From the NCBI RefSeq assembly GCF_021025955.1, contig NZ_JAJNCL010000014.1, positions 1 through 64,000 on the forward strand: 64,000 bases of DNA, read 5' to 3'. The DNA comes from Rhodococcus qingshengii. GTDB taxonomy: Bacteria; Actinomycetota; Actinomycetes; Mycobacteriales; Mycobacteriaceae. The translations under genes and the position numbers were made by a program. The notes beneath the pieces are model-generated. The model did not search any database. It saw only the letters and a program-made list of their open reading frames with translations, and was not told where the DNA came from. Numbering within the stretch: position 1 is the first letter of the stretch; each line of letters opens with the position of its first letter. Of this stretch, positions 34,836 through 48,376 are shown one piece after another.

Positions 34836-37800
34836 GTGAGCGTTCTTCCAGGTTCGCACTCCGGAGCGGCAAACGAAGCTACGTTTGCTCTCACAGGAGC
34901 TCAACTCGGGATTTGGAACGCACAGAGGCTTGATCCCGAATCTCGGAGCTATCTCGTCGGTGAGGTTCTCGAAATCTCGGGCGACGAACCGATCGACACC
35001 GAACTTCTGCCGGCCGCCATCAGGGCGACGATCGGCGAAGCCGAGACCATGCGGTTGCGGATGATCGAGACGGCGGACGGCCCGCGTCAATACATCTCCG
35101 ACGAACCGGTTGGCGTCATCCCGATCACCGACGTCCGTGACGAGCGCGATCCCGTAGCCGTGGCGCACGCACTGGTCGACGCCGAGCGCAGCCGGGCGTC
35201 CGAGTATTGCCGCTTGATGGTGGAGCGCCCGCTGTACACGTACTCACTGATCAGGCTGAGCGATCGCGAGATCTGGTGCATCCAGCTCTATCACCACCTG
35301 ATCGTCGACGGATACAGCGCAGCCATGATTTCGCGTCGTGTCGCCGCGCACTACACGGCCGGGAAGAAGGGAACCGAGGTCGCGCCAACGCGATTCGGCT
35401 CTATGACCGATCTGGTCAGCGAGGACGAGGCGTACCAGGCGGGCGAGCAGTTCGCGGAAGATCGTGACTACTGGCGTGATGTCCTGACGCCGTTGCCCGC
35501 GTTGGACGGACGTGGCCAGCAGGTCGCCGGTCCGGCGGAACGAACGATCCAGGTTCGTGAGGTCATCATCGCCGACGCCCTCGGCCGCCTCAAAGAGGTG
35601 GCAGACGCGACGGGAACAACGTGGGCCGAAGCGCTGATCGCCTGCTACGGCGCGTTTCTCCACCGGTTGCTCGGCGAGACGGATGTTGTCATCGCGATGC
35701 CACTCATGGCGCGCGTGGGGCGCACGGCACTCAAGACGCCCGCCATGGCAGTCAACGTTCTGCCTCTCCGGTTGACGATTCGCAGCCACGATCGACTCGG
35801 TGACCTGAGCAAGCAGGTGGCCGCCACGATGAAAAGCCTGCGCGCACACCAGCGCTACCGCGGTGAGAATCTTGCTCGGGACCTGGGCGTCGCCGGCACC
35901 GGCGCACTGCTTCACGGGATCGGAATCAATCTCAAGGCTTTCGACTTCGCCCTCGATTTCGCCGGCGCTGTGGGTGTACTGCGTAACGTCGCCGGGGGGC
36001 CGCCGGAGGACCTGGGTTTGACGGTGACGCCCATTGCAGACGGCGAAGTTCTACTCGGATTCGAAGTGGACGCGCGTACCAATACTCGGGAATCGGTTCA
36101 GCGTCGCCTCGCCGGTTTCGTCAGCATCGTCAACGCGATGGTCGGGGAGGGAGATCCTGCCGTCGGACAGGTGGAGATGATGCCTGCGGCCGAAGCCGCG
36201 CGGATTCTCGCCAGCCGCGAAACTGCACCGTTGCCCGGCTCTGTCGAACTCGTTCCCGACGTGTTCGACCGCATCGTCGTCGAGCACGCGGATGACACGG
36301 TTCTGGTGTGCGGTGAGGAACGTCTGACAGGCGCAGAACTCGGTGGCCGCGTCCACAAACTCGCCCGGTTGCTTCGGGCTCGCGATGTCGGCCCGGACGA
36401 CATTGTCGGACTTGCACTTCCGCGTACCTCCGAGATGGTGGTGGCTCTGCTCGCGACATTGAACGCGGGCGCAGCGTACGTGGCCTTGGATCCGCAGCAC
36501 CCGGCTGAGCGATTGCGGGACTTGGTCGACGACGCGCAACCGAAGGTGGTGCTCACCACTTCCACACTGGCCGGGAAACTCGTCGGAGATTCGCGGCCCG
36601 TCCCGCTCGTACTCGATTCCGACGCCGTGCGAGAAGAACTCCGTGCCAATTCCGAGCTTCCCCTCGAACTCGGTGAACTGGCGACACCGCGGCACGGTGA
36701 TCACCTGGCGTACGTCATCTACACCTCTGGATCGACCGGCAAGCCAAAGGGTGTGTTGGTCAGAAGTGGTGGATTGGCGCATCTGCTTCACCACCACTGC
36801 GCCACTATGTACCGGGAAACTGCCGAGCGAGTCGGAAACCGGCAACTGCAGACCGCACACACGGCGTCGTTCGCCTTCGATGCGTCTCTCGATCAGCTGT
36901 TGTGGCTGCTGTGTGGTCATCGGGTGCACGTATACGACGAAGAACTGCAGAAGGATGCTGTTGCCCTGGTCGCGGCGTTCGAGCGAGATTGCGTCGACGT
37001 GGTCGACACGACGCCGTCGATGGCGGCAGCGATGGTGGACAACGGATTGCTGCGCACCCAGCGACTGCACCTGCTTGTCATGGGCGGCGAGGCGGCACCG
37101 CCCGCACTGTGGGACGCGATCATCGAATCCGGCGTTCCCGCTCGAAACCTCTACGGCCCAACCGAAACGACGGTCGACGCGATCGCGACCACGGTCGAAG
37201 GTGCCGGACCGCGTATCGGGTACCCGCTCGCGGGAACCCGTGCGTACCTGCTCGACAGCGCGCTCGAGCCGGTCGCCGACGGTGAACAAGGTGAGCTCTA
37301 TCTGGCCGGACCGCAATTGGCCAGGGGATACCTCGGTCGCGCCGGAGCGACCTCCGAGCGTTTCGTCGCAGATCCTTTCGGGGCTCCGGGAGATCTGATG
37401 TACCGCGCCGGGGACGTCGCGCGCTGGGTACCCGGGCGCGGATACGACTTCATCGGTCGTAGCGACAAGCAGGTGAAGATTCGCGGACATCGTGTCGAGT
37501 TGAGCGAGGTCGAGGCAGTTCTCGGATCGGTGCCCGGAATCGGCGCGGCTGCCGCGCTGATCCGTACGGATGGAGGACGGCCCAGTCTGGTCGGCTACGT
37601 TGTCGCCGCTGTCGGCGCGGCGCTTCCGCCGCAGGAAGAGCTACGCCGAGACCTCGCCGGTCGCGTACCGGATCATCTGGTTCCGGCCGCAATCGTCGTT
37701 CTGGACGAACTACCCGTCACGGTGAACGGAAAGCTCGATCGTGCGGCACTACCTGCGCCGGCTACCGAATCGGAAGGTCGCGCTGCATCCACACCGCGCG

Positions 37801-40800
37801 AGGAAATCCTCTGTGACGTGGTGGCCGAGGTGCTCGGCCGCGAACGCGTAGGCGTGGACGAGGACTTCTTCGGCCTCGGTGGTGACAGCATCACGGCAAT
37901 CAGTGTCAGCAGTCGCCTGCGGGTGCGTGGTCTGATCGTTGCTCCCAAAGAACTACTGGCACAGCGAGATCTGGGAACCATCGCCGCTGCGGCGCGTGAG
38001 ATTGCCGATGACGCCGACGCCGTAGCCTCGGTTGCGGACGTGGCGACCGGCACCGTGATCGCCCCGCCGATCGTTCGAGCACTGATCGACAAGAATCCGA
38101 CAGACGAGGCAATCGCGGGCTACGCGCAGTGGACCGCAGTGCGAATCGACGACGGCATTTCACTGGGTGACCTGCAGTCCGGCGTGCAGACGATCCTCGA
38201 TCACCATGACGCTCTACGTCTGCTCCTGCGCCGTGACAACGACAGCGGCACTACCGAATTGATCGTCCGGGACGCCGGCGCGGTGCGCAGCGAGGTACTC
38301 GTTCGAGAGGTGTCCGACACCTCCGAGCCGTCCCGGATCAGAGAGCTCGCGGAGGCGTCGGCGGCGAGTCTCGACCCGCGCGCCGGTGAACTCCTGCGAG
38401 TCGTACTGGTCAATACCGCGGTGGGTCGTCCCGACCAATTGATCGTCGTGGCTCACCATTTGATCGTCGACGGTGTGTCCTGGCGAATTCTGCTTCCAGA
38501 CCTCCACGAAGCCACCGATGCTGCACGTGAGCGTAGGTCGGCCCGGTTGGCTGCAGGCGGAAGTTCGTGGCGTCGATACGCAGGGTTGCTCGCGGAATTC
38601 GGGGCCTCGGGCAGCAGGGCATCAGAGCTCGAGTACTGGAAGTTCGCGTCGGTACAGGCGGACGACGAGCCGATCGGCAGTCGTCGTCTCGACCCGAAGA
38701 TCGACGTGACCGCAACCGCCTCTCGCACGATAACTGTTGCGCCCCCGGCCGTCACCGACGCGCTGCTGACCACGCTTCCGGCGGCGTATCGAGCCAAGAC
38801 CGACGAGGTGCTTCTCGCGGGATTGATGCTTGCCTTGCGCTCATGGCAGCACAGTCGCGGCCTGACTGGGCTGCCCGCACAGACAGTTACCGTCGAAGGT
38901 CATGGCCGCGACGCGCTCACCAGCGACACCGACTTCGCCGGAACCATCGGGTGGTTCACCAGTGAGTTCCCCGTCCGGGTTCCCACCGATGCACTGCTCA
39001 CCGCAGACGATCTTGCCGACGCACTCAGCGGCGGAGCAGCTGCAGGGCATCTGCTTCGTGCGGTGAAGGAGGCAAAACGCGCCGTACCCGGAGGTGGAGT
39101 CGGCTACGGAGTTCTGCGGCATCTGGATCGCGACACCGCACCTGACCTTTCCGCGTGCGCTACTCCCGAACTGCTGCTCAACTATCTGGGCCGCTTCCCG
39201 TCGTTGCCCGGAACCGGATGGCGATTGCCGGAGCAGGATCCATTCGCGGTCATCGAACCGGCGACGAAGGCTATGTCGGAAGTGCTGGCGCTCAACGCAT
39301 TTGTCCGTGAGGACGGATCACCGACGCTGGCAGTCGAATGGACTGCGGCGGGTTCAGTGCTCGACGGCGCGACGATCGTCGAGCTGCAAGAGCATTGGGA
39401 ACGTGCGCTCGCTGCCCTGACCGCGCATGCCGCGCTCTTCGAGGGCGGTTTGACGCCTTCCGATTGCTCGGCGACGATCTTCGGCCAGGGCGCGGTGGTC
39501 GATCAGGCAGGGATCGACGAACTCGAAGCCGTCCACGGACCGCTTGCCGACGTCCTTCCGCTCTCGCCGCTACAAGAAGGTCTCCTGTTCCATGCGGTCC
39601 GTGACGGAGCCGCAGACGTCTACACGCTCACTGCACGCTTCGACCTCTCCGGGCCACTGGACGAGGCGAAGTTGGCCGACGCGTTCGAGACCGTGATCGA
39701 CAGGCACCCGAACCTACGCGCCGCGTTCCACTACGAGCAGTTCGCACGGCCCGTTCAGATCATTCCACGCGGCGCAAAAGTCGAGTGGCGTTCGGTCGAC
39801 CTGACCTCCGTTCCAGCTGACACTGCATTCCGCTCTGCAGATCAGCTCGAGGACGAGGCCGCCAAGCATGTCTTCGACGTCAGTACACCGCCTCTGCTGC
39901 GTGCACTACTGGTTCGGCTGCCCGGCGGGGTGCACCGTTTGGTCCTCAACGCGCACCACCTGCTCACCGACGGTTGGTCGACTCCGATCGTCCTGCGCGA
40001 GCTGATGAACGTCTACCACGACGGCGACACGCACCTCCCTGCGCCGACGCCGTATCGCGACTACTTGGCATGGATCGCCGGCCGTGATCAGGACTCTGCC
40101 CGCGCAGCGTGGAGCGAGCGTTTGCGTGGGCTCACCGCGCCGACTCTCGTTGCCGACGCCGGAGCGCCGCGAAGTGTGCCCGTCGCGCTCGAGGTTCCTC
40201 TCGCGACATCGGACGCCGAAGCGCTGATCGAACTCGGCCGTGCGCGAGCGCTGACGGTCAACACCCTGGTTCAGGGTGCGTGGGCAGCAGTGCTCGCCGA
40301 AGCGACAGGACAGTGGGACGTCGTGTTCGGGGCCACGGTGTCCGGCCGACCTGCCGAACTCTCGGGGGTGGAGGGAATGGTCGGGTTGTTCAGCAACACG
40401 ATTCCGGCCCGCCTCGACATCGTCGCGCACCGGCCCTTGCTCGATCAGTTCGTCGATCTGCAGAACGCCCAATTCGACATCGTGGACGTCGAACACACCA
40501 GTTTGGCCGAGATCGAACGCATCGCCGGAATCGGGCAACTGTTCGACACGCTCCTGGTGTTCGAGAACTTCCCGAACTCCGGTGCAGGACAGCCTGCATC
40601 GCACACACTGCGGGTCGAGGGATTCACCAACCGCGGAGTCACGCACTATCCGATGACGTTGATGGCGCCGCCGAGCACCGGTCTGGATCTGGTTCTGTAC
40701 CACGATCCGGCAGTTGTCTCCGACGCCACGGCGGAGCGAATGGTCACACGGCTCGCGGAGATCCTGCGTGGGTTGCTGACCGAGCCGACAGCTCCCGCAT

Positions 40801-43800
40801 CCGCGGTGCTCACGGTAGTCCGACAGGCAGCGTCCGTTGCCGATGCGGTGTCTGTCGCGAAAAATGTCGCTGTCACGAAAAAGGTGGCCGCGTCCGATCC
40901 TGCGATCGATGTCGATCCCGCGGTCGTGGATGCAGTGTGCGCCTGTGTCGCAACGGTGTTGGAGATTCCCGACGTCGATCCGGGTGACAATTTCTTCACT
41001 CTCGGCGGTCACTCGCTCACTGCGATGCGGTTGGTGGGAAGCCTGCGCAAGCTGGGAATTCGCGTCGTCGTCTCGGATGTCTTCGACACCCCGACCCCCC
41101 TCGGTCTTGCCGTGGCCGCACGCGTCGATCGGACGAAGTTCTCGCCGGATTCGGTCGTTGGCGTCGATCGACCCGTCGTGACCGTGGCGACGTTCCGCGC
41201 CCCGGCAGCGGCGGGAAATCCTGATCACGAGCGGTACTGGGTTCGCACGCTCGCGGACCTGCCCCTCGAAACGGACCTTCCGTATGACCGCCCGAGCGGC
41301 GAAGAGTACCGCCCGCACACCTACCTCCGTCAGCTACGCGATGCCCGGTTCGGTGACGAACCAGGATTCGACGCGGTGCTGTTGGCCGCCGTGGCGGCGA
41401 CGCTGAACAGCTTCGGCGGTGGTCGGGACCTTGCGGTCGGACTGGTCTCGGAAGGGACTGACACCCTGATTCGGGTCGACCTGTCCGGTCGGCCGAGAAT
41501 TGCCGATGTCGTTCGGCGAGTCGAAAACGCTGTCTCCGAGGCACTTGCGCATTCCGATGTCAGCCTCGACCGAATCGCCGAACTACTCGGGCGCCCCAGT
41601 GGCAGCCTGTTCGCTGCCCGTGTCGGTCACTCGCCCGGAAAGAGCGTCGACCTCGAATTCGTCCGAACCGCAACAGAACTTCGATTGACGGTTGATGCCG
41701 GGCTGTTCGACGCCGCGACTGCGGACGCATTGCTCGCCGGTGTGATCGCGGTCCTCGGTCACGAAATCAGCACTGTCGTCGCGGATCTGCGACTGGCGGA
41801 AAACAAGCCGGATCGCGACCCGGGCCGACGCGCGACGCCGCCGTCGGGGATCTCGCAGTTGTTCGCTCGACACGTCAGCCGCCACCCCGACGACATCGCG
41901 GTGATCTCCGGCGAGGTCGGAATTACCTACGGGGAACTGTCGGCGCGCGTCGACGAGCTGGCCCGCGAACTTCTCGCGGTCGGCGCCGGACCCGAGAAGG
42001 TAGTCGCCGTCGCGCTGGATCGAAATGCGGATCTGGTGGCCGGACTGCTCGCGGTACTGCGCATCGGCGCGGCGTACCTGCCACTCGACGTCGATTACCC
42101 GACTGAGCGGCTCGAGTTCATGATCGAGGACGCGGCTCCGGTGTGTGTCCTGACCAGTATCGACAGCGTAGGGCAACTTCCGTCCACGGTCGCCACGAGT
42201 GTCTTCGTGGACGGTGAGTTCACCAACTCGAATGTCGTGCTTCCTCCGCCGCTCGCGGCGGGTGATCACCTCGCCTACATGATCCACACCTCCGGTTCGA
42301 CGGGTCGCCCCAAGGGCGTGATGGTCTCGACGGGCAACCTCGCAGCCTTCGCGGACACGGTACTCGAGGATTGCTGGATCAGGCCGGGCGATCGCATTGT
42401 CGCGGTGACAACGGTGTCGTTCGACATTGCGGCACTCGAGTTGCTGTGCCCGCTCGCGGCGGGCGCGACTGTCGTGATCGCAGACCGCAGGACGGTTCGC
42501 GACCCGGATGCGTTGTCGGCGTTGATCATCGCAAGCGATGCGACAGTGATGCAGGCAACGCCGGCGCTGTGGCGAGTGGTCACCGAACACGAGAACGCAG
42601 TCGGACTCGCCATGGTGCGAGCCCTGGTGGGAGGGGAAGCCCTCCCGCAGGATCTGGCTGACGATCTGGTGGCCAACGCTGCTTCGGTCCGGAATGTCTA
42701 TGGACCCACCGAGGCCACGGTGTGGGCCACATCTTCGGTCATCACGACCGGTGACCGAGTCACAATCGGCCAGCCCTGGACCGACGTGCACGTGCGAATC
42801 CTCGACGACGACCTGCGCGAGGTTCCGGAAGGCGTTGCGGGCGAGCTGTATCTGGGCGGTGCGCAGGTGGTCCGCGGATACCTGAACCGCCCCGATCTGA
42901 CCGTCGCTCGGTTCGTCGCCGATCCTTCTCTGCCGGGGGCACGCCTCTACCGCACCGGCGATCTGGTCCGACGCCGGCGAGGGGTTTTGCACTTCCTTCG
43001 TCGTGCGGACGATCAGGTGAAGGTTCGCGGTTTCCGCATCGAGCTCGGCGAAGTCGAAGGCGCGCTCGGATCGGTGGCAGGTGTGTTCCGCGCGGCAGCC
43101 ACCGTTCGCGTCGATGCGGCGGGTACCGGAAGTTTGCACGGGTATGTGGTTCCCGAAGGTGCAACCACGCTCGATTCGGTACTGGTGCGCAAGGAGATTG
43201 CGCGGCTCCTACCCGAACACATGGTGCCGCAGACCATCACGGTGCTCGAGGCACTACCACTCACCCTCAACGGGAAGGTGGACCGGAAGGCATTGCCCGA
43301 CACCGCGCCGGATCGCGTGCAGAGTCCGCTCGTGGCCGTCGATGCGGATCGTCGGGCACGGCTCGAGTCGCTCAGCCCGGGCTGGCAGGACGTGCTACCA
43401 CTCGGTCCCTTGCAGGAAGGCATGTACTTCCAGTCGGTTCTCGACGGCGCCGGCGGCACGGATGTCTATCACATGCAGCCGCGATTCGAGTTCTCCGCCG
43501 ATGCCGCCGTCGACGTTCGCTCACTCCGCGCAGCAGGGGATGCGCTCTTGCGACGCTATCCGAACTTGCGGGCCGGCTTCACACACGCCGGGTTCGACGC
43601 TCCGGTGCAGTTCGTGCCCAGGGAAGCCGAAATGCCTTTCCGTGAGGTCGATCTGAGCGCAGTCGCACCCGAGGACTTGGATATCGAGGTCCGCGCCCTC
43701 GAGGAGGCCGAATTCGGCAGGCTGTTCGACTTGAGTGCACCGCCACTCATTCGAATGGTGTTGGTCTGGTTGCCAGGTGGGGGAGCGCACCTCGTCTTCA

Positions 43801-46800
43801 CTCAGCACCACCTGCTGACCGACGGTTGGTCGCAGACCTTGATGTACGCGGAGTTGTTTGCGCTCTACGAGTTTGCTCGCACACACGGCACGGACCCGGT
43901 TGGACTCGACGGCGCGCTCGACAAGCCTGCGGACTTCTGTGATCACCTGCGATGGATCGCCGAAGCGGATCGCACGGACGCCCTCTCGTCCTGGAAGGAC
44001 TACCTCGCGGATCTCGAGCAACCCACACTCGTGGGTGGTACGGGATCAGGCGGGCGCGCTCCGTTGCCGGTGTTCACCCGGGTTCAGCTCGAACAGAGCA
44101 TCACCGAGCACGTACGCGAGTTGGCCAGACGTAGCGGAGTGACGCTCTCCACCGTGGTTTCTGCGGCGTGGGGTCTGGCATTGCGCGCCGTGACGGGCCG
44201 TGACGACGTGGTCTTCGGATCGACGGTTTCGGGACGTTCACCCGAGGTCGAGGGCGCCGACCGAATGGTGGGCTTGGCGCTTAACACCATTCCGGTACGT
44301 GTCCGGGTACGGCCAGGCGAGGAGATCTCGGCGTTGCTCGGACGCCTGTTCCGCGAACAGGGTTCGCTGCTGGGGCATCACCATCTCGGGCTCGGCGACG
44401 TGCAGCGAAGCGCTGGGTTCGCAACACTGTTCGACACGCTCTACGTCTTCCGCAACACGCCTCGTGACGAACAGGCACGTCGAGACACGTTCGGGCGCAG
44501 TGGAATCGTCGGGTTCGACGCAGTGGACGGCACCCACTATGCGCTCACGCTCGACGTGGATCCGGGTGTCGGGGATGCGCCGATGGCGCTCACTCTCGAA
44601 AATCGTCCCGACCTGATTCCCCACGACGTGGCTCGGGACGTTCTTTCACGCACCATCACGATCCTCGAAGTGATGGCGAATTCCGATACCGCCACGGTGG
44701 CGGACACGGCGGTTCCGCTTTCGCACACCCCCGCGGAATTCGCTTCGGAGCACATTGTGATGCCGCGGCCGGACCAGGCCGGCGGTAGCGTGGACGCCTT
44801 GCTCCGCGAAAGGGCAGCGGCAACTCCGGGCGAGACGGCGCTTGTTTTCGGAGACGTCACCCTGAGCGCAGCCGAGATGAACTCTCGGGTGGACAGACTG
44901 GCACGAATACTCGCGTCGGCGCTGGGGCAGTCGGTGCCAGGCGCGGGATCGACTCGTGTTGTGGCGCTCGCACTTCCGCGCACCGCCGATCACGTCGTAG
45001 CGATCTTCGCTGTCATGAGAACTGGAGCAGCCTACCTCCCCTTGGATCTGGCTCACCCACCGGCACGATTGAGCGAACTGATCCTTGACTCCGACGCGGC
45101 GCTGGTGGTCACCACGACTCAGACGCGTGACCTCGTTGTTCCCGCCGGACAGGCGTGCGTCGTCCTCGACGACCCGGACGTGGCCGGGGTACTCGACGGG
45201 CAGTCTTCTGCACCAGTTGTCGACGAGGCTGCGGTCTGCGGGCCGACCTCACCGGACCAGCCTGCCTACGTCATCTACACCTCGGGCAGTACCGGAAAAC
45301 CCAAGGGCGTCGTGGTGGGTCACCGCGGGTTGACGACGATGTATCACAATCACAAGGCCGAGATATTCACGCCGACCGAAAACAGTGTGGGTGGTCGACG
45401 TTTGCGCATCGCGCACACAGTCTCGTTCTCGTTCGACATGTCGTGGGAGGAACTGTTCTGGTTGCTCGCGGGGCACGAAGTTCACGTGATCGACGAGCAG
45501 GCGCGACTGGACCCCGCATCTTTGGTGAAGCATTACCGCGAAGTCGGGATCGACGTCGTGAACGTAACCCCCTCGTATGCAAGGGAACTGATGGCCGCCG
45601 GTCTCCTCGACGGGGAGCGGACGCCGGTGTTGGTGATGCTCGGCGGCGAAGCGGTGCCGGCCGAACTGTGGTCGCGATTGCGTGATCAGGACGGTGTCGA
45701 CGGGTACGACCTTTACGGGCCGACGGAGTTCACGATCAACGCGATGGGATCCCCGGTTCAGGGGAGCGAGACACCGTGCTTGGGTCGTCCGATTCTGAAC
45801 GCGTCCGCGCGGGTACTCGATTCGGGGCTGCGGGAGGTTCCGATCGGAGCGGCGGGCGAGCTGTACATGTCCGGTGACGGAACGGCGATGGGTTACCTTC
45901 ACCGGACCGCGTTGACCTCCGCTGTGTTCGTTGCTGATCCCTACTCCGTCGGTCACCGCATGTACCGCACGGGTGACGTTGTACTGCGTCGCCGCGACGG
46001 CGAACTCGAATATCTGGGTCGCGCAGACCATCAGGTCAAGATCCGAGGCATTCGGATCGAATTGGGTGAAGTGGAATCCGCGCTGGCGTCGTTGCCGGGA
46101 GTGTTGAGAGCGGCAGCGTCAGTCCGTAGCGAGGACGGTACGCCGCCGCGACTGGTGGGCTACGTCGTCGAGGAACCCGGGGCCGATTCAACCGATCTAC
46201 GAGCTGCGCTGCGGGAACGGGTACCGGCGCACCTGGTTCCGTCGGACATCGTCGTCGTGGATTCGATCCCCCTGACGCCCAACGGGAAACTGGACCGGGG
46301 TGCGCTTCCAGCACCCTCCGCCCGAGCGGCGGCCCGAGCACCGCGCAGCGAGATGGAAAGGCAACTGTGCCAGGTCTTTGCGCGGGTTCTCGATGTCGAC
46401 GTCGTGGACCCCGAAGAGAGCTTCTTCGATCTCGGCGGCGACTCGCTTCGAGCCATGCGACTGGTGGGGGAGGTGGAGCACGACCTGTCGGTGAGCGTCG
46501 GTGTGGGAACGCTGATGGCCCGTCCTACAGTTGCCGAGCTCGCAGCACACCTTGACGAATCGGGGTCCGAGGTCGACCTGAGCCGCGATCACCTCCTGAC
46601 GCTGCGAGCCGAAGGCAGCGGTGAGCCACTGTTCTGCGTGCATCCGGCAGGTGGATTCGCTTGGCCCTTCGGACCTTTGGCCGGCGTACTCGAGGCTGAC
46701 CGTCCTCTGTTCGGCCTTCAATTGCCCACTGTCGCCGGAGAGCCACTCGAACCGACGAACGTGGACCAACTGGCAGCGATGTACGTCGACACGATTCGGG

Positions 46801-47363
46801 GCGTGCAACCGAGCGGGCCGTACCACCTGCTCGGATACTCGTTCGGTGGCAACGTTGTTGCCGCGATGGCGGCTCAGTTGGTCGATATCGGCGAGACGGT
46901 GGAGTTCGCAGGTCTGATCGATACTCATCCACTGGGAGATCGAGACGAGCGCGACCGCGATGACGTCGATGACCTCGATGACCGCGATCTTGCCGCCGCG
47001 CTGCCACCCGAGATTCTCACTCAGGCACCGGCACTGGTCGAGGCAGTTCGCGCTGGATTTGATGCCACTCGTTTGCTCGTGGCCCGCTCGACTGACACAA
47101 CCTACGACGGAACGGTTACTCTGATCACCGCCGACGCCGAGGCGTCCGGACAAGTGCTGGCCGATCGCTGGCGCAGAGTCCGCGGAGACCGGGACATGGC
47201 AGTACATCATCTGCCCTACGACCACGCCGGATTGGTGACCCCAGCCGGGTGGGCGGCAATTGCCCCGCTGCTCGACAGTCGTCTGTCAAAACGCACAGGC
47301 CACAGATTTCGAAACCGCACAGTCGAAAACCACACAGTTGGAAACACAATGGGAGCTCAATGA
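34836..47363 (+). CDS. htbG: Heterobactin-type nonribosomal peptide synthetase HtbG
   Basis: About 4,175 residues. Domains by motif: C1 (HHLIVDGYS near 155), A1 ([11 protein letters not shown] near 630), T1 (GLGGDSITA near 1010), E ([10 protein letters not shown] near 1207), C2 (HHLLTDGWS near 1706), T2 (LGGHSLTA near 2055), a partial C-like segment (about 2110-2330) lacking HHxxxDG, A2 ([11 protein letters not shown] near 2482), C3 (HHLLTDGWS near 2991), A3 (near 3480), T3 (LGGDSLRA near 3865) and TE (GYSFGG near 3998). The C-T-A second module is the published hallmark of HtbG in R. erythropolis PR4. Pocket residues read by eye: A2 begins D-I-L with Trp at the ninth position (Gly-like); A3 reads D-M-E...L-I-N (N-hydroxy-Orn-like); A1 is D-A-D, compatible with Arg by analogy. 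The E domain implies D-configuration at residue 1. GTG at 34836 has GAGGGG seven bases upstream. Confidence 0.92.
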   Translation: MSVLPGSHSGAANEATFALTGAQLGIWNAQRLDPESRSYLVGEVLEISGDEPIDTELLPAAIRATIGEAETMRLRMIETADGPRQYISDEPVGVIPITDVRDERDPVAVAHALVDAERSRASEYCRLMVERPLYTYSLIRLSDREIWCIQLYHHLIVDGYSAAMISRRVAAHYTAGKKGTEVAPTRFGSMTDLVSEDEAYQAGEQFAEDRDYWRDVLTPLPALDGRGQQVAGPAERTIQVREVIIADALGRLKEVADATGTTWAEALIACYGAFLHRLLGETDVVIAMPLMARVGRTALKTPAMAVNVLPLRLTIRSHDRLGDLSKQVAATMKSLRAHQRYRGENLARDLGVAGTGALLHGIGINLKAFDFALDFAGAVGVLRNVAGGPPEDLGLTVTPIADGEVLLGFEVDARTNTRESVQRRLAGFVSIVNAMVGEGDPAVGQVEMMPAAEAARILASRETAPLPGSVELVPDVFDRIVVEHADDTVLVCGEERLTGAELGGRVHKLARLLRARDVGPDDIVGLALPRTSEMVVALLATLNAGAAYVALDPQHPAERLRDLVDDAQPKVVLTTSTLAGKLVGDSRPVPLVLDSDAVREELRANSELPLELGELATPRHGDHLAYVIYTSGSTGKPKGVLVRSGGLAHLLHHHCATMYRETAERVGNRQLQTAHTASFAFDASLDQLLWLLCGHRVHVYDEELQKDAVALVAAFERDCVDVVDTTPSMAAAMVDNGLLRTQRLHLLVMGGEAAPPALWDAIIESGVPARNLYGPTETTVDAIATTVEGAGPRIGYPLAGTRAYLLDSALEPVADGEQGELYLAGPQLARGYLGRAGATSERFVADPFGAPGDLMYRAGDVARWVPGRGYDFIGRSDKQVKIRGHRVELSEVEAVLGSVPGIGAAAALIRTDGGRPSLVGYVVAAVGAALPPQEELRRDLAGRVPDHLVPAAIVVLDELPVTVNGKLDRAALPAPATESEGRAASTPREEILCDVVAEVLGRERVGVDEDFFGLGGDSITAISVSSRLRVRGLIVAPKELLAQRDLGTIAAAAREIADDADAVASVADVATGTVIAPPIVRALIDKNPTDEAIAGYAQWTAVRIDDGISLGDLQSGVQTILDHHDALRLLLRRDNDSGTTELIVRDAGAVRSEVLVREVSDTSEPSRIRELAEASAASLDPRAGELLRVVLVNTAVGRPDQLIVVAHHLIVDGVSWRILLPDLHEATDAARERRSARLAAGGSSWRRYAGLLAEFGASGSRASELEYWKFASVQADDEPIGSRRLDPKIDVTATASRTITVAPPAVTDALLTTLPAAYRAKTDEVLLAGLMLALRSWQHSRGLTGLPAQTVTVEGHGRDALTSDTDFAGTIGWFTSEFPVRVPTDALLTADDLADALSGGAAAGHLLRAVKEAKRAVPGGGVGYGVLRHLDRDTAPDLSACATPELLLNYLGRFPSLPGTGWRLPEQDPFAVIEPATKAMSEVLALNAFVREDGSPTLAVEWTAAGSVLDGATIVELQEHWERALAALTAHAALFEGGLTPSDCSATIFGQGAVVDQAGIDELEAVHGPLADVLPLSPLQEGLLFHAVRDGAADVYTLTARFDLSGPLDEAKLADAFETVIDRHPNLRAAFHYEQFARPVQIIPRGAKVEWRSVDLTSVPADTAFRSADQLEDEAAKHVFDVSTPPLLRALLVRLPGGVHRLVLNAHHLLTDGWSTPIVLRELMNVYHDGDTHLPAPTPYRDYLAWIAGRDQDSARAAWSERLRGLTAPTLVADAGAPRSVPVALEVPLATSDAEALIELGRARALTVNTLVQGAWAAVLAEATGQWDVVFGATVSGRPAELSGVEGMVGLFSNTIPARLDIVAHRPLLDQFVDLQNAQFDIVDVEHTSLAEIERIAGIGQLFDTLLVFENFPNSGAGQPASHTLRVEGFTNRGVTHYPMTLMAPPSTGLDLVLYHDPAVVSDATAERMVTRLAEILRGLLTEPTAPASAVLTVVRQAASVADAVSVAKNVAVTKKVAASDPAIDVDPAVVDAVCACVATVLEIPDVDPGDNFFTLGGHSLTAMRLVGSLRKLGIRVVVSDVFDTPTPLGLAVAARVDRTKFSPDSVVGVDRPVVTVATFRAPAAAGNPDHERYWVRTLADLPLETDLPYDRPSGEEYRPHTYLRQLRDARFGDEPGFDAVLLAAVAATLNSFGGGRDLAVGLVSEGTDTLIRVDLSGRPRIADVVRRVENAVSEALAHSDVSLDRIAELLGRPSGSLFAARVGHSPGKSVDLEFVRTATELRLTVDAGLFDAATADALLAGVIAVLGHEISTVVADLRLAENKPDRDPGRRATPPSGISQLFARHVSRHPDDIAVISGEVGITYGELSARVDELARELLAVGAGPEKVVAVALDRNADLVAGLLAVLRIGAAYLPLDVDYPTERLEFMIEDAAPVCVLTSIDSVGQLPSTVATSVFVDGEFTNSNVVLPPPLAAGDHLAYMIHTSGSTGRPKGVMVSTGNLAAFADTVLEDCWIRPGDRIVAVTTVSFDIAALELLCPLAAGATVVIADRRTVRDPDALSALIIASDATVMQATPALWRVVTEHENAVGLAMVRALVGGEALPQDLADDLVANAASVRNVYGPTEATVWATSSVITTGDRVTIGQPWTDVHVRILDDDLREVPEGVAGELYLGGAQVVRGYLNRPDLTVARFVADPSLPGARLYRTGDLVRRRRGVLHFLRRADDQVKVRGFRIELGEVEGALGSVAGVFRAAATVRVDAAGTGSLHGYVVPEGATTLDSVLVRKEIARLLPEHMVPQTITVLEALPLTLNGKVDRKALPDTAPDRVQSPLVAVDADRRARLESLSPGWQDVLPLGPLQEGMYFQSVLDGAGGTDVYHMQPRFEFSADAAVDVRSLRAAGDALLRRYPNLRAGFTHAGFDAPVQFVPREAEMPFREVDLSAVAPEDLDIEVRALEEAEFGRLFDLSAPPLIRMVLVWLPGGGAHLVFTQHHLLTDGWSQTLMYAELFALYEFARTHGTDPVGLDGALDKPADFCDHLRWIAEADRTDALSSWKDYLADLEQPTLVGGTGSGGRAPLPVFTRVQLEQSITEHVRELARRSGVTLSTVVSAAWGLALRAVTGRDDVVFGSTVSGRSPEVEGADRMVGLALNTIPVRVRVRPGEEISALLGRLFREQGSLLGHHHLGLGDVQRSAGFATLFDTLYVFRNTPRDEQARRDTFGRSGIVGFDAVDGTHYALTLDVDPGVGDAPMALTLENRPDLIPHDVARDVLSRTITILEVMANSDTATVADTAVPLSHTPAEFASEHIVMPRPDQAGGSVDALLRERAAATPGETALVFGDVTLSAAEMNSRVDRLARILASALGQSVPGAGSTRVVALALPRTADHVVAIFAVMRTGAAYLPLDLAHPPARLSELILDSDAALVVTTTQTRDLVVPAGQACVVLDDPDVAGVLDGQSSAPVVDEAAVCGPTSPDQPAYVIYTSGSTGKPKGVVVGHRGLTTMYHNHKAEIFTPTENSVGGRRLRIAHTVSFSFDMSWEELFWLLAGHEVHVIDEQARLDPASLVKHYREVGIDVVNVTPSYARELMAAGLLDGERTPVLVMLGGEAVPAELWSRLRDQDGVDGYDLYGPTEFTINAMGSPVQGSETPCLGRPILNASARVLDSGLREVPIGAAGELYMSGDGTAMGYLHRTALTSAVFVADPYSVGHRMYRTGDVVLRRRDGELEYLGRADHQVKIRGIRIELGEVESALASLPGVLRAAASVRSEDGTPPRLVGYVVEEPGADSTDLRAALRERVPAHLVPSDIVVVDSIPLTPNGKLDRGALPAPSARAAARAPRSEMERQLCQVFARVLDVDVVDPEESFFDLGGDSLRAMRLVGEVEHDLSVSVGVGTLMARPTVAELAAHLDESGSEVDLSRDHLLTLRAEGSGEPLFCVHPAGGFAWPFGPLAGVLEADRPLFGLQLPTVAGEPLEPTNVDQLAAMYVDTIRGVQPSGPYHLLGYSFGGNVVAAMAAQLVDIGETVEFAGLIDTHPLGDRDERDRDDVDDLDDRDLAAALPPEILTQAPALVEAVRAGFDATRLLVARSTDTTYDGTVTLITADAEASGQVLADRWRRVRGDRDMAVHHLPYDHAGLVTPAGWAAIAPLLDSRLSKRTGHRFRNRTVENHTVGNTMGAQ

Positions 47364-48376
47364 TGAAGTCCACACCGCCCCTCGCGATACGGAGTTGGCG
47401 ACGTTTCGTCGCTATCGCAGGGTTGCTGGTCGTCGCACTCGTGGCGATGATCGGTTGCAGTAGCGATTCGAACGACGAACCGACCAAGGCTGCAGAGCCC
47501 ACGACCCGCGTGATCGAAACCGAGAAGGGTTCGGTCACCGTGCCCGCGTCAGCGGAGCGCATCGTGGTTCTGAGTGGCGGTCTCGCCGGATACCTGTACG
47601 CCCTGGACGCACCGGTGGTTGCCACCGATACCCGCGTCCTCGGTGTCACGAACCTCGACGGTGGATTCCCGCCGGCATGGTCGGACGCCGCAAAGGCGCA
47701 GGGCACCAAGGAATTGCCGGCCGGCGAGCAGCTCAATATCGAAGCCGTCGCGGCGGCTGAACCCGACCTGATCATCGGCGGTGGACAGGGCATCACCTCG
47801 GTTCAGGCCGAGGAACTCTACGACCAGCTGACCGCTATCGCTCCCACCGTGTTGGTCCCCAAGACGGTTGCCAACTGGGACAAGCAACTCGAGATCGTCG
47901 CCGATGCCGCAGGTCGTTCGGACAGGGTTCCTGCGCTGATCAGCGCGTACGACGACAAGGTCAAAGAGGTCAAGGGCAAGATCAAGGTTCCCGAGGGCAA
48001 CGTCGTCTACATCCTCTCGCTCGCCAACAACAAGCCGTACCTCGTGCCGCCGACGGCCGCGCTGCCCGCGATGCTCGCCGAGGTTGGTTTCAAGGCCGAC
48101 GACGTCATGGCGAAGGCCGGCAACCCGCAGCTCTTCGGCTCGGGTGACTCGTTCGAGGTCAGCCCGGAACTGCTCTCGCAGGTCGCCGATGCTCCTGTCG
48201 CCTTTGTGATTCCGGTGTCCGGTCGCCCGATGGCTGAACTTGCCACGGATCCGCTCTACTCGCAGTTGCCGTCCTTCAAGGCAGGCACGACGTTCGAGCT
48301 CCCCGCCACCAGCTACCGTCCTGACTACGACGGCGCAATGGCTACTCTCGACCTGATCGGCCAGACCTTCGCATGA
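47360..48376 (+). CDS. Heterobactin-cluster siderophore-binding lipoprotein
   Basis: About 338 residues. Signal peptide with lipobox VAMIGC near residue 33, then a type III periplasmic-binding-protein fold ([59 protein letters not shown] and a Lys-rich long helix [15 protein letters not shown]). It should capture the ferric siderophore at the cell surface for import; ABC permease genes are not in the cluster. The ATG overlaps the NRPS stop (ATGA); a second ATG three bases later has better spacing from GGGAG. Confidence 0.88.
   Translation: MMKSTPPLAIRSWRRFVAIAGLLVVALVAMIGCSSDSNDEPTKAAEPTTRVIETEKGSVTVPASAERIVVLSGGLAGYLYALDAPVVATDTRVLGVTNLDGGFPPAWSDAAKAQGTKELPAGEQLNIEAVAAAEPDLIIGGGQGITSVQAEELYDQLTAIAPTVLVPKTVANWDKQLEIVADAAGRSDRVPALISAYDDKVKEVKGKIKVPEGNVVYILSLANNKPYLVPPTAALPAMLAEVGFKADDVMAKAGNPQLFGSGDSFEVSPELLSQVADAPVAFVIPVSGRPMAELATDPLYSQLPSFKAGTTFELPATSYRPDYDGAMATLDLIGQTFA

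Noticed and set aside
36051..37490. Long minus-strand frame (479 codons) inside the NRPS gene
   Set aside because: It is antisense to an intact adenylation domain; the composition (Arg/His/Asp-rich, no motif) is that of a GC-driven shadow frame. The same holds for the minus-strand frames at 39906-41318, 41583-43139 and 46197-47225.
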